64,000 nucleotides of DNA from Impatiens glandulifera. Taxonomy: Eukaryota; Streptophyta; Magnoliopsida; Ericales; Balsaminaceae. The first letter of the stretch is position 1. Every line of letters starts with the position of its first letter. Where the stretch lies: NCBI RefSeq assembly GCF_907164915.1, contig NC_061869.1:26901616-26965615 (forward strand). Direction: 5' to 3'. The position numbers were made by a program, and so were the translations under genes. Of this stretch, positions 1 to 9,992 are shown one piece after another. The notes below the pieces were generated by a model. That model searched no databases and was not told where the DNA came from. It saw only the letters and a list, made by a program, of their open reading frames with translations.

Positions 1-429
1 CGTGGCGATTCAGCAAAATGAAGATGCAGCTCGATAATCGGCCAACAGTCAGCATACAATGAGTTCGCCGAGGCTCATAAGAAGTCCAAATCGGTTGCTT
101 CCCCATCCGGTTCGGTTACAAGAAAAAGAAAGGCTTCTTCCAAGAGGGCGACAATTTCAAAGCTATTGGACAACGTTACTGAAGCGGTTGTTGATCCTCC
201 AAGCAACCCGGTTTCGCAAGATGATGACGATCTCGAGGAAGAAACCGTACCGCTGACCAAAAGACCGCGAGGTCTTGAAGCAATTCCACTTAGATCGTTT
301 GCTCTACCAGCTTCACCTTTCACCGATACTTCAAGCTGTCAAGGATCCTCCTCCAGGCCTGCTCCAGCGGTCAAGAGAAAGGCAACTGATGAAATGCTGG
401 AAAAATACATGCCCAAGAAGAAGAAATAG
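1..429 (+). CDS. C-terminal end of an accessory ORF of Sirevirus-like element E1 (partial, cut by window start)
   Basis: An open frame from about base 22 to the TAG at 427-429 encodes the end of a hydrophilic, highly charged protein. It has several basic clusters that look like nuclear localisation signals (TRKRKASSKR, KRPR, VKRKATDEMLEKYMPKKKK) and an acidic patch (DDDDLEEE). An in-frame TGA at 19-21 and continuation of helical sequence in another frame before it suggest a frameshift near the window edge. It lies just upstream of a polypurine tract and the LTR at 745, the same place as the coiled-coil tail ORF of E4 (49859-50739). I infer a nuclear protein encoded by the retrotransposon; its function is unknown. 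Confidence 0.6.
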
Positions 430-493
430 GGGCTTCCTTTAATTAATATTACCTATGTTTACCCTAGTATAATTATATATATCAAGTATTTTT

Positions 494-744
494 GGAAACC
501 GACCTACATTTTTATTCTTGCATGGTTTTGAATATTTTAAATAAAATAATCAAAAAGGGAGAAATTGATGAAGGACAATTTTTTTTTTCTTCTTTAAAAT
601 TTTTCAAAAGACATAATTTTTCTCAAATTTTTCTAAGTCATTTTCCAAAAATCCGGCCAAATGAACTTTTAAAGAAACCGGCCTACATTTTCATTCTTGC
701 ATGGTTTTGAATATTTTAAATAAAATAATCAAAAAGGGAGAAAT
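494..744 (+). repeat. Duplicated polypurine-tract module upstream of the E1 3' LTR
   Basis: Two copies of a roughly 71-bp unit (494-565 and 674-744) each end in AAAAAGGGAGAAAT, a classic polypurine tract for plus-strand priming. The second copy directly abuts the LTR start TGTTAG at 745. The first is followed by TGATGAAGG, which resembles an LTR start. The 108 bp between them are AT-rich and hold no gene. Confidence 0.75.
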
Positions 745-1922
745 TGTTAGATAAATTAGATCGGATAAAAAATAAGAACCTAACAAAACAAACTTCTTGT
801 GCAAGAGAACGGTTAAAGAATTCAAATTAGGCTCGGTCAAGTAACTCAACCGGTCAAGTAATTCAACCGATCGAGAACCTAACCGATCAAGAAGACAATA
901 CCGGTCAGATAAGAAGACCAAAACCGTTAGACATCCGGCCAACCTGAAGTTATGAAAAATCGGAAGTCATTCGGTTAACCTAAACAACCGATCAGTGCAA
1001 ATAGACACTTTGAGTATCTGTTGAAGATGATACCAAAGGGACAGACCTTAGTATTGCCATATTCATACAAGTCTGAGGACAATCTGCAGGCTGCAGAAGA
1101 CCGTCCAACAAGATCTTCCCACTCCGGGATAAATTAGAGGCGCAACCCTCTAGGTGCAGGCAACTGTCCAACCGACAGTTGCCATATTAAGTAAAACACA
1201 AACCTAGCTGGTTTGATCTACACACTGGAAGCCTAAACCGCCAGGTCTGAATCACTGAACCTCTGCTCAATGAATCAGATTCAAGAAGATGAAATGTGAC
1301 TGTTGGCACATTTCACCTATAAAAGAAGGAGCTGAAGAGGAGTAAATGCAGTTCTAGAAGTTACAAGTTACAAGAGAAAACATTTAAGAGCTACACCAAC
1401 CTAAGTTATAAGTGATCTTTATTTCTCTACATTAAAAGAGTTTAAGCGTGTATTTGAAGCGAGATTACAATTTCGGTGAGAATTGTATGAGTGTTTATCG
1501 AGCAGAAAATAATTCTCGATCGGATTGTGTTTGTGTATTCCTTAGTCAATATCCTTCTCGCGGTTTCGAGAGGAAGGGGTGACATAGGAGTTTTATCTCC
1601 GAACATCCATAAAAACATGTCTTGTTATTTACTTTCTGTCGGCTTTACATACTAATTGACCCTGCCTAAACCGACTTACTGAATCCCAAAACCGACCCAG
1701 CAAACTCCAAATCGACCTTATCCAAATCCGGTTTTATTCAACCTGTGTGTGAGCTGCTTCAACCTGAAACAAACTACTTCCGCACTTGAACTAGGTTCAA
1801 GGGTTTGTGATAGTTTGTGTAGTATTGAAACCCCAATGATAATCTCTAACCGGATTAAACACCAATCTTTAAGTGCAAACCGGTCAGACCCCTGTCCCCC
1901 AGCCGCGACCTAGATCCTAACA
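745..1922 (+). mobile_element. 3' LTR of Sirevirus-like Copia element E1
   Basis: The LTR is 1178 bp, bounded by TGTTAG and CTAACA (6-bp inverted termini), and is preceded by the polypurine tract. A TATA box (TATAAAAG) lies at 1318-1325. R/U5 contains the conserved hairpin motif at 1552-1600 and the palindrome CTTGAACTAGGTTCAAG at 1785-1801. It carries many ACCGG motifs. Its closest relative in the window is the E2 LTR (11826-13133), on the opposite strand. The 5' LTR lies outside the window, so target-site duplication cannot be tested. Confidence 0.85.
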
Positions 1923-4147
1923 ATTTTTTTAAAGCAAATCTACAAAATCTTTATTTTTTGAGAAGCATATCATACGCAAGAAACTATTTTAGAAGTTATA
2001 AATTTGTTGGAATAAGTTTAAGAGACAACAATAGATTAAAAAATATATTTAAGATCATATTTTAGATTATCATATTTATAATATATACATATATATAATA
2101 TAATTTAATTTTAATGCATATTTTAAATTTAAGAAATGACTTTTAATTAAAGTAATAAATTAAATTATTTTTGTATAACTATGAATTAATCATGTAAATC
2201 AAAGACCATTTTAATTCAAAATAATTATAGATAAAATATAATAAGATGTACAATATATTAACCTAAATTTTATCAAAATGAACTAAGAGATTCATCACAA
2301 TAACAAATTTATCAACCCTTGTAACTTTTTAAATAAACATGTTAAAAAAAACAAAAAAACAAATCTAAAAACATAGGATCTAACTCTTCCAAACCAAAAT
2401 CTTTGAATTCAAAGATAAAATAAAATTTTAAAATATTTTATAATAAAAAAAAGATTGAAATTTGACTAAAGAACTTTCTAATTAGGTTTATATATACATA
2501 GAAAGTAAATGCAAGATCTAATTCAAATAAACTGTTTTTATATCAAAGCTAGTTCTTCCATATTGGTAAATAATTAATCTATCACAATTGGCTTCATTTT
2601 TTTCTTTAAAATGAAAAAGAAAATGGGAATGAGAGAAGTATGATTACTGATAGACATTCCTCTCAATGCATGGTCATGTGGTTGACTATTGAAATCTTGA
2701 TGACGACCAATATATATATATATATAACTAAAATCGATATTCCATCATTTTAGAATTAGAATCATGATAATACACCAAAAAAATATTATTTATTTAGAAA
2801 AAATTATATATACGCACAATTGTACACGAGACCTTAGATCATAACTAATCCTTTACCTAAACAATTAACATGTTACATTTTCATGGGCTAAAGTTATTTT
2901 TGGCTCAAAATGAAAATAAAAAAAGGAAGGGGAAGAAATAGGGATTACCGATAGACATCCAGTCATTAACCTCGCGTCGATGCCACCATTTATAGAATCC
3001 ATCGACGCCTTTACTCTCTACATATGTAACTTGATTCATATCGCAACATCTTCTTCTAAATTTTATTTAATTAGAGTAGTTATATATATATACACACAAA
3101 TTGAATGCAAGATACACTTCAAATAAAATTCTGTCGTTTTAGCTTATACACATGCCTTTTATTGTTTAAAAGAGAAGTCTTTCAATCATATTTTTATTTA
3201 CGGCATAATACATTTATTTAAAATACATGTATTGCGGTTAAAAAGTTGAAAGTGACTAATGTCACGAATACACGCGTGTCAAAACTCATTTATGTTAGGG
3301 ATACAATATTTGTATGGGCTTATTTCGATGTAGTCCAATTAGTAACTATACAAAATTAAAGAAACATTAAGCCTAGTTTTAGACCTACAATCATTTTACA
3401 TGTATAACCCCTCATTAAAGCCCCATCTAAAACTAGTGTTGATATACCTTTTTTTAATTATACTAGTGTAAATCTCTAATTCGTGACAATGAAGACTTGA
3501 ATTAGTGTGACCCAAAATTTAAATATGAGTATATAAAGTGAGATGATTAAATGATACTTAAATGAGTCTCTTTTTCACATAATATATTTAAATTTATTGT
3601 TTTAAAAATTAATATGAAATTTTCTTTAGTTTATACATTTTATGTGAACTCTTCTTTGTAATACTATGTAATAACACTTATTAATACATAAAAAAAATGT
3701 TTGTGATATTTAAATAGTATTAAGGCATTTATAATTGATGTCATAAAACAATTATTCATTATTGCTAGCACTTCATGATTTGTTCTCTTAATAAATTATT
3801 CATAATTTTATTTTGGTAATTGATATACTAACTACTTATAAAATTATTTTTTATTTGTTCAAATCAAATAATATAAAATAAATGTCTAGAATCAATTATG
3901 ACTAGTCTCATGATCATAAGACTAATAATTTTTTTTAGATGCGAACTAACTGTTTTTCATGTTAACATCAGTTATCTTATGTAAGGATCATGCATAGGAG
4001 GGAAATTACGATATTATAAGTATCAATAATATGGTACCGTAAGATCATATCGAAAAAATATAAGGTATATTACTGATATCAAAATTATTTGTATGGTAAA
4101 GGTATGAAATTTTTAAATTTTTTGTATATTGAGATATACCAAAATAA
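1923..4147. repeat. Segmental duplicate C1 (matches 33415-35483)
   Basis: This AT-rich block without convincing genes is alignable by eye, base for base, to 33415-35483 in the same orientation. A few percent of positions differ. C1 keeps about 150 bp near 2840-2985 that C2 lacks. The left edge is set by the E1 LTR insertion, so the original duplication extends further left. The right edge (4147) is where C2 changes abruptly to Copia gag sequence. The block includes TA-rich microsatellite runs and, from about 3990, the terminal part of a hAT-like element. Confidence 0.85.
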
Positions 4148-4326
4148 GATTTATCAATTAATATATATATATAATACTTATGAGGAAATAAATTTAATAT
4201 AAATTTAATTAAAGAAACATAAACTTTAAAAATGAAATTAAAATATAATTATAATGTATTATTATTATTCAATATATCTTATATATACCTTAACGATAAG
4301 ATTGAACAAATATTCAATCAAATTTT

Positions 4327-4518
4327 CAATATTTTAGAGCGGTGGAAAGGAGTGAAACTAAGTACTCAATCCTTTTAATTATTTTCAAGGATATTTTTAC
4401 AATTTCATCCTCAATGGTTGCTAGTGAGTCTGCTTTTAACTTGGGTAAAATGATAGTTGATATTTTTAAGAGTAATTTGAGTCTTAAAATGGTGGAGGAA
4501 TTGGTGTGCATAAATTGA
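4327..4518 (+). pseudogene. hAT transposase C-terminal dimerisation domain remnant
   Basis: Translation of 4411-4518 gives SMVASESAFNLGKMIVD followed by FKSNLSLKMVEELVCIN and a stop. This is the hallmark hAT C-terminal dimerisation block (family pattern VASESAFS-G, LSP-MVEALVC). Just upstream, ILERWKG at about 4328 matches the preceding tryptophan motif in another frame, so at least one frameshift is present. The flanking 3990-4150 sequence, with GGTACCGTA and related motifs, could be the element's terminal region. The rest of the transposase, including the BED zinc finger and the catalytic residues, is absent. This is a dead fragment. Confidence 0.75.
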
Positions 4519-5093
4519 CTAAAAGTGATGAATTCAACATAAGAAAGGATCTTACATACGATGAACTTGAATTGTTCAATTAAAATGAACAAATTAAAAA
4601 AAGTGAGAAATTTTTATTAATTAAGTCTAAATTAACTAATATTTATTATTATTATAATTATTACTATCTAACATGAATTGTATTATTAATTTATAAAACA
4701 AATTGTAGATACAAATGTGATTGAAGACCGTTCTGAATCTCTATCCACTTTAGTCTAACTTAAATACTATACACCAGTTAATCCTATGGCTCGCATTCTA
4801 GGAAAGACTCAGCACTCGTGATCATATCAGCAAGAACTATAATTTACTATTTTTTAAACTCACTAGAATTGAAAACATTGTAATCAGATAATTCATTTAC
4901 GTTTTTAGCTTTTTAGCTTTTATTCAGAATATTATGACTTCAAAATAATTATAGGCCTATCTAGAATGATCTCTTAAACTTGTGGTTTTTTCCCATTTTT
5001 GAGAATTTTTAATGAAATTACGCTAAGTCGTTTTTCAAAAACAAATACTATACACCTATATTTATTATTGATAATTTCAGTTTTTTATATTTA
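4519..5093. other. AT-rich sequence with no recognised feature
   Basis: No coding potential, LTR or terminal repeat is evident. It ends abruptly at about 5093, where the truncated accessory ORF of E2 begins, so this is a rearrangement or deletion junction rather than an LTR boundary. Confidence 0.5.
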
Positions 5094-5621
5094 CTATACC
5101 GCCCAGTTGACTTTCGTACCTTGTATCAAACCGACTAGCATCTCGATCTTGGTCTTGGTGAGACTGTTGTAATTTCCACCTCTCGCCTGAACCGCCTTTG
5201 TGAAGATGTCACAAAGCGGTATGTACTCTGGTCGTAGTGTCGATTTCTTACCGGATACTTTCACCGGTTCCTTTGTTGTTGAGAGAATCTGGCAGGCTGC
5301 CTCGAACGTTGTTAGTTCTAGATCCAACAAAGCATCTTGGTCGTCTGTTGGAAGGCGTAGGCTCTCCGCAACCGATTCTTCGGTTAACTCGAATTCAGTA
5401 CCGCTGACAGTCGCGGTGATCTTGTCGCCAGATAAAGTTGCGGTGTTGAAGAATTCTTCAACCGCTTCTCTGTATAGAATAAAGGGACCGCCGAGAAAGT
5501 ACTCAAGTCCGGCTTCGGTTACCCGTTTAATAACTTCATTTGCTGCAGGCGTGCCCTTCTGTCGGATTTCCTCGAAATCCACCTGAGTCATGTGTTTGAA
5601 CAAATCTGAGTCTCGACCCAT
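5094..5621 (-). pseudogene. Accessory ORF3 of E2, N-terminal domain, truncated
   Basis: Starting at the ATG at 5621 (MGRDSDLFKHMTQVDFEEI), the protein parallels the start of the E4 ORF at 47799 (MDLVKAPFQYMLQVDFSDI). Shared blocks are GLEYFLGGPFI, a TVSG-type strand followed by LTEESVAESLRLP, and RGGNYNSLTKTKIEMLVGLI with VNWA at the end. An upstream in-frame ATG at 5651 would add ten residues, but the alignment favours 5621. The layout resembles the 'putative plant transposon protein' domain. The ORF is cut at 5094 just after the VNWA motif, so the coiled-coil tail is lost. A degenerate TATA (TGTAAAAGG) lies near 5735-5745, about 115 bp upstream. Confidence 0.7.
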
Positions 5622-5779
5622 CTTAGATGATTGAGAGAGTTTGAAAAACACGAGATTAAATAACCGCTGAGAGAATTTGAGAGCTTAGAGAGAGAAAGCT
5701 GTTTCGCGTGAGAGTGGAATGAAATGGCCAAGAGCCCCTTTTACAGGTGCGGTTTGGAAACCTAACCGTCCCATCAACA

Positions 5780-5945
5780 TTTGGCGGGAGTTTTCCCTCC
5801 AAGCCGAATAGGCGGCAAATGGTGGGTGGAAAGCCAAAAGGCGGTAATCGAAATGGCGGCAATCGAAAAGGCGGCAAGTCAATGGGCGGTAAGCCAGGAG
5901 TTGGGAAGTTTGAGCGGGAGTTTTGTGCGGGAAATTTCCCTCCAA
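5780..5945. repeat. GC-rich minisatellite-like spacer upstream of accessory ORF3
   Basis: Between accessory ORFs 2 and 3 of E2, short units of about 15 bp containing GGCGG(T/C)AA recur from 5829 to 5893. Nearby are TTTGGCGGG (5780-5788) and GCGGGAAATTTCCC-type motifs resembling E2F-binding sites. The matching E4 spacer (47520-47640) has repeated TTACCGCC motifs and GGCGCCAAAA. The element is otherwise AT-rich, so this local GC-rich promoter-like block stands out. Confidence 0.55.
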
Positions 5946-6258
5946 AATTATTGATTTTGACTTTGATGACGTAATCTCTCTTTTGAAACCGTTTGATGCT
6001 GCGGTTTTCTTAACCTAACCGGAGAGTTTGGTTATCGAAAGTTAACCGGTTATTTTGAACAAGCAGACTATTTGCAATCTTTTGAGTTTAAGCGGTTTTC
6101 TTTAAGACCGAATAGGAGCACGGTTATTTGACAATGTTAACCGGTTACTTAGATAGATATTCAAAATATTAAGATGACTCGGTCATTTAAAAATAGAATT
6201 ATATTGAAAGAACATTACAGAATAGAAACCGAAAAGTGGATCGGTGTGAAAATAGACA

Positions 6259-6288
6259 TACATAAGATGAAACGATACAACTTATGTA
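6259..6288 (-). terminator. Hairpin at the stop codon of accessory ORF2 (E2)
   Basis: A perfect 8-bp inverted repeat, TACATAAG (6259-6266) and CTTATGTA (6281-6288), with a 14-nt loop. On the transcript strand the loop contains TTGTATC and the stop codon lies in the 5' arm. It corresponds in position to hairpins after the E4 accessory ORFs. A role in 3'-end formation is inferred. Confidence 0.5.
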
Positions 6289-6986
6289 ATAACCACTTTA
6301 GAAAACCTTTCTTCCACCGCATCCATGTCAAGAATGTTTGAGGGAGATGGCGGTGTGCCCGGTCCAAATTCTGGCCGGTATTTGAGAATAAGCTTACTGA
6401 TGTGAGGGGCATAACCGAGACCTTTCTTGGTTAGCACCATAGATTTCAGGTTTTGAAAGATGACCATTGACCAGTTGATGGCCGTGTTGCTAACAATATG
6501 GGTCATCATGTTGTATGTATTCTTGGAGTACCGCTGATTTGGAGATTGACAAATGATAGACCGGGTCACAATCTCAAGAAGGAGTTGGGTGTGATGAGCG
6601 AGGCGGGTTTTTAACCCATAGTTTTCCACCGGAACAACGGTTCCAAAGAAGAATAGTGCGTGATCATATGCCGCACTTCCCACCTGGGTTGGAAAGTCAG
6701 AAAACCCTTTTGTGGGCAAGTTGAACATGTGGGCAAATTCGGCTTCATCAAGCCAGAAAGTATGGTCTCTCACCGTAGAGACGATGTAGTTACCTCTGAT
6801 GCAAGCGCTTCTGAAGAACGTCTTGACATCCTCAATGAGTATGGGACCGGATTCTTCGAGAAAGGTTCGAAGGCCGGTGTCAATGAGAGATTCAAACATG
6901 ATCTCCTTTGCATGATCTCCGTCCCAATGTTCCATGCATGAGTCGAAGTTGATGCTCAAAAAATTTCCCAGAGTTCTGCTCGGCAT
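6282..6986 (-). CDS. Accessory ORF2 of E2 (intact, 234 aa, function unknown)
   Basis: An uninterrupted 234-residue ORF from the ATG at 6986 to the TAA at 6282-6284. It has no signal peptide or membrane segment. Motifs shared with its paralogues are: GLRTFLEESGPILIEDVKTFF at about residues 38-58, a strand IVSTV, an LPTKGFSDFP block, and INWSMVIFQNLKSMVLTKKG with GYAPHISKL toward the C-terminus. The same order occurs in E4 ORF1 and ORF2 and in lineage B. It resembles the plant 'putative plant transposon protein' layout by pattern only. It has a TATATAAA box 74 bp upstream (7060-7067) and an 8-bp hairpin at its stop codon (6259-6288). The adjacent pol is dead, so an intact frame is notable. Confidence 0.75.
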   Translation of the reverse strand: MPSRTLGNFLSINFDSCMEHWDGDHAKEIMFESLIDTGLRTFLEESGPILIEDVKTFFRSACIRGNYIVSTVRDHTFWLDEAEFAHMFNLPTKGFSDFPTQVGSAAYDHALFFFGTVVPVENYGLKTRLAHHTQLLLEIVTRSIICQSPNQRYSKNTYNMMTHIVSNTAINWSMVIFQNLKSMVLTKKGLGYAPHISKLILKYRPEFGPGTPPSPSNILDMDAVEERFSKVVIT

Positions 6987-7059
6987 GATTCTAACTTTGC
7001 TACTAGAAAGAGATAGAGTTTAAGATTTGAGATGTGTTAATTTCATTAGGAAAGGTCTC

Positions 7060-7067
7060 TTTATATA
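7060..7067 (-). promoter_or_regulatory. TATA box upstream of accessory ORF2 (E2)
   Basis: The minus strand reads CTATATAAAGAG here, a canonical plant TATA box, 74 bp before the ATG at 6986. Canonical TATA boxes occur at comparable places before all three E4 accessory ORFs, which argues against chance. Confidence 0.6.
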
Positions 7068-7402
7068 GATTCGGTTTTGGAGGGAAAGTATTTGCATTGA
7101 ATGACAGTTTTGTCTCATTGGAGAAGAGAATCTTTATGTTTCCAAGGTTCATTGGGAATAGGCTGATTGTGGAGCCCGAGGTAGGTGTTAGTTGAAAAGT
7201 AACCAAGTTAGTTGGGTATTGATTACTTATGTGGTTGGGGGTTACCTCATCAATTAAATATTACTTTTTCATTAATGCACCAACACAATGGAAAGTAATC
7301 AAGGGAAACCGAAAGAGACATGGATAAAACCGAAGAGAATGTAAATAAATCCGAAGAAAACATTGATAAAACCGAAGCGATCATAGGTAGGTTGAGTGAA
7401 GA

Positions 7403-7437
7403 TACACCCGGTGCGTGAAGCAAAATGACCGGGTGTA
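7403..7437 (-). terminator. 10-bp perfect hairpin after accessory ORF1 remnant (E2)
   Basis: TACACCCGGT (7403-7412) and ACCGGGTGTA (7428-7437) form a perfect 10-bp stem with a 15-nt loop, 13 bp past the stop at 7450. The loop CATTTTG on the transcript strand matches the loop of the E4 hairpin at 47304-47343. The stem flanks differ but remain paired, which suggests an RNA structure under selection. Confidence 0.6.
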
Positions 7438-7449
7438 AGAAGGAGTAAC

Positions 7450-7697
7450 TTAATGTCCGTTGGAGTTGACAACACCGTTGGGGTTGTTGCGGCGGTTCCT
7501 TCTCCTCCAAGCCCTTTCAAACCGCTCATAAGAGGAGTCGGTTATTTCCTTGGTTAGCACTTGAACTTGATTCAGACCTTCGCCTGGACAGGTCGGTACG
7601 CCAAGCTCAAGAAGCAGACAGCTCAGTTGGGGAATGAGGCCGACTGTTCGAACGCTAATCATCCAGATTAGAACGTCGAACAGTACTTTTGACCAGT
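7450..7697 (-). pseudogene. Accessory ORF1 of E2, C-terminal remnant fused to RT
   Basis: From the TAA at 7450 back to the junction at 7688-7697 the frame encodes [15 protein letters not shown], then a glycine- and leucine-rich stretch, and ends in an arginine-rich tail (RAWRRRNRRN). The first block corresponds to the NWSxxxFxNLKxM motif that precedes the C-terminus in E4 accessory ORF1. Everything upstream was lost when a deletion joined RT to this point across the shared sequence ACTGGTCAAA. Confidence 0.6.
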
Positions 7698-9992
7698 AAG
7701 ATATGTCCCTTTTTATCAAACTTGAAAAGTGTTTTGTCCACCGAACCGATGGTGAAGTCATGTTCTAGCAAAAATGCGGTCAGTGTGTCATACCAGGCTC
7801 TAGATGATTGATTTAGACCGTATAAAGCTTTATTCAGCCGGTATACATGGTTTGGAAATTCGGCAATTTTGAAACCGGGTGGTTGTTCAACATACACCTC
7901 TTCACGTAGTTCACCATTCAAAAATGCACTCTTAACATCCATTTGAAAAACCTTAAAGTTTTTGAAAGCAGCAAAGACTAGAAAAATCCTAATAGCTTCA
8001 ATCCTAGCTACAGGGGCAAATGATTCTTCAAAATCAATGCCTTCTTCCTAATTGTAACCTTGTGCCACTAATCTGGCTTTGTTCTTTGTGACTAAACCTT
8101 CTTCATTGAGTTTATTTCTAAATACACATCTTGTTCCTATGACCGGTTGATCTTTCGGTCTAGAGACTAGGTACCAGACTTTATTACTCTCGAACTGGTT
8201 TAGCTCTTCTTGCATTCCCAAGATCCAATCCGGATCCGACAATGCTTCATCTATTCTTTTCGGCTCAATCTGGGATATAAAGGCGGAATTGAAGTATTCC
8301 TCCAGAATTTGACGCCTAGTTCGAACAGGATCTGAAGGGTCACCTATAATTTGCTCAGGAGGATGTTTAGTGTTCCTTTTGAAATTCGGTTTAGGGATGT
8401 CTACTAAATTACCGTTTTCTTGATCAAGGCTAGACATATTGGTAGGCTGAACAGGATTGTCAGACCGACCGATTTCCTCGGTTTGAACCGAAGTATCAGC
8501 TTCCTGTTGTGGAACATCTTGATCCGGTTGGGTTTCAATATTACCCATTTGGTCATGGACAAACCTCCTGAAAACCGGAGTTTCATCTTCACTATCAGAA
8601 TGGATATTGGTATTTTCCAATCTATTGTGCAGATCAAAGCATGATGCAGTGTTACTTTCAACCGATTCATCGAAAACTACGTGAAGTGATTCCTCCATGG
8701 TTAAAGTTCTATTGTTATATACTCTATATGCTTTACTCACTGCTGAGTAACCTAACATTATCCCAGTATCGATTTTTGCATCAAAAGCAGAAAGATAGGT
8801 TTTACCATTTATGTGAATGTAGCATTTACAACCGAAAATCTTGAGGTACTTAAGGTTGAGAATCCTGTTAAAATACACTTCATACGGTGTTTTGTTGTGA
8901 AATTTGTTAATCAGAGACCGGTTCTGTGTATAACATGCAGTGTTGATAGCCTCAGGCCAGAATTTCTGAGCAGTGCCCGAATCGGCTATCATGGACCGTG
9001 CGGCTTCCTTGAGAGTCCGGTTTCTTCTCTCGGCCAGGCCATTTTGTTGAGGAGTCCTAGCACTAGACAACTCGTGTCTAATACCGGATTCATCAAGAAA
9101 TGCGGTTAAAGTACTATTGGTAAATTCGGTACCTCTATCACTTCTAATGCTATTAATGCGAGTTGATTTTTCATTTTGCAAACGTTTAAGTAGTGTGATC
9201 AAGTTGGCTGCGGTTTCACGTTTGGATGGTAAGAATATCACCCATGTAAATCTAGAGTAATCATCAATAACTACCATGGTGTAAAGAATATCACCTAGGC
9301 TAATGACCTGAATCGGTCCAAATAAATCCATGTGTAAGAGATCTAAGCATCGGCTAGATTGGATATTTCCTTTACTTTTAAAGGTTGACTTAGTTTATTT
9401 ACCCATTTGAAATGCTGAACAAACCTTATCTTTGTTAAATACTATGTCAGGAATACCTTCAACTAGCTTTCTACCGCGAATGTAGTTTAAGGTTTTCATA
9501 TTCAGATGGTTTAGTCTCTAATGCCACAACCAGGTCTGATCGGTCTTAGCTATCATGCATACAGGATATTCTACCTTAGTTTTCTTGTCACTTGTAGATG
9601 TTTCCTAGCCTATTTCCGGTTAGTAGTATGGTACCTTGGGAGTTCTTAACTAAGCATGCATGTTTAAGAAATTCTACCGTGTATCCAACATCACACATTT
9701 GACAAATACTTAGCATGTTGAAACGTAGGTTTTCTACTAAGAGCACATTATCAATAGTTAGGTTACCATGGACAATCTTATCCTTGCCCACAGTTCTACC
9801 TTTTGAGTTGTCACCGAAAGTGATTAATGCACCGGTTTCTATTTTGATGTCGGTTAGCAAGTTGTTGTTCCCGGTCATATGCCTGGAGCAACCGCTATCC
9901 AAATACCATTCAGAGTTTCCTAGCTGTCTCTTTATGTCTTGCAAAATGTACATATTTACAACTATTTGGTACCCACATTCACTTGGGTCCAC
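7688..9992 (-). pseudogene. pol of E2: protease, integrase and partial reverse transcriptase
   Basis: Reading in the minus direction: protease with WYLDSGCSRHMTG (ORF 9992-9588); a disrupted stretch 9587-9332 where the integrase zinc-binding region belongs; integrase core (9331-8048) with the DDE residues in IDDYSRFTW, RSDRGTEF and QQNGLAERR; then RT start ([19 protein letters not shown]). A TAA near 8048 splits RT, and the remainder ([20 protein letters not shown]) runs to HILLV at 7697. The YVDD catalytic block and RNase H are deleted, so the element cannot retrotranspose itself. In E2 the first codon of the protease frame near 9992 is GTG where E4 has ATG. Confidence 0.85.

Noticed and set aside
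492..942. Short frames in the E1 3' region and LTR
   Set aside because: They fall in the polypurine-tract repeat and LTR U3; repetition and AT richness explain them.
4326..4592. 88-codon minus-strand frame
   Set aside because: Antisense to the hAT dimerisation-domain remnant, which is clearly on the plus strand.
5200..5586. 128-codon plus-strand open frame
   Set aside because: It is the antisense of accessory ORF3 of E2, whose minus-strand frame matches the E4 homologue; the plus frame has no recognisable motif.
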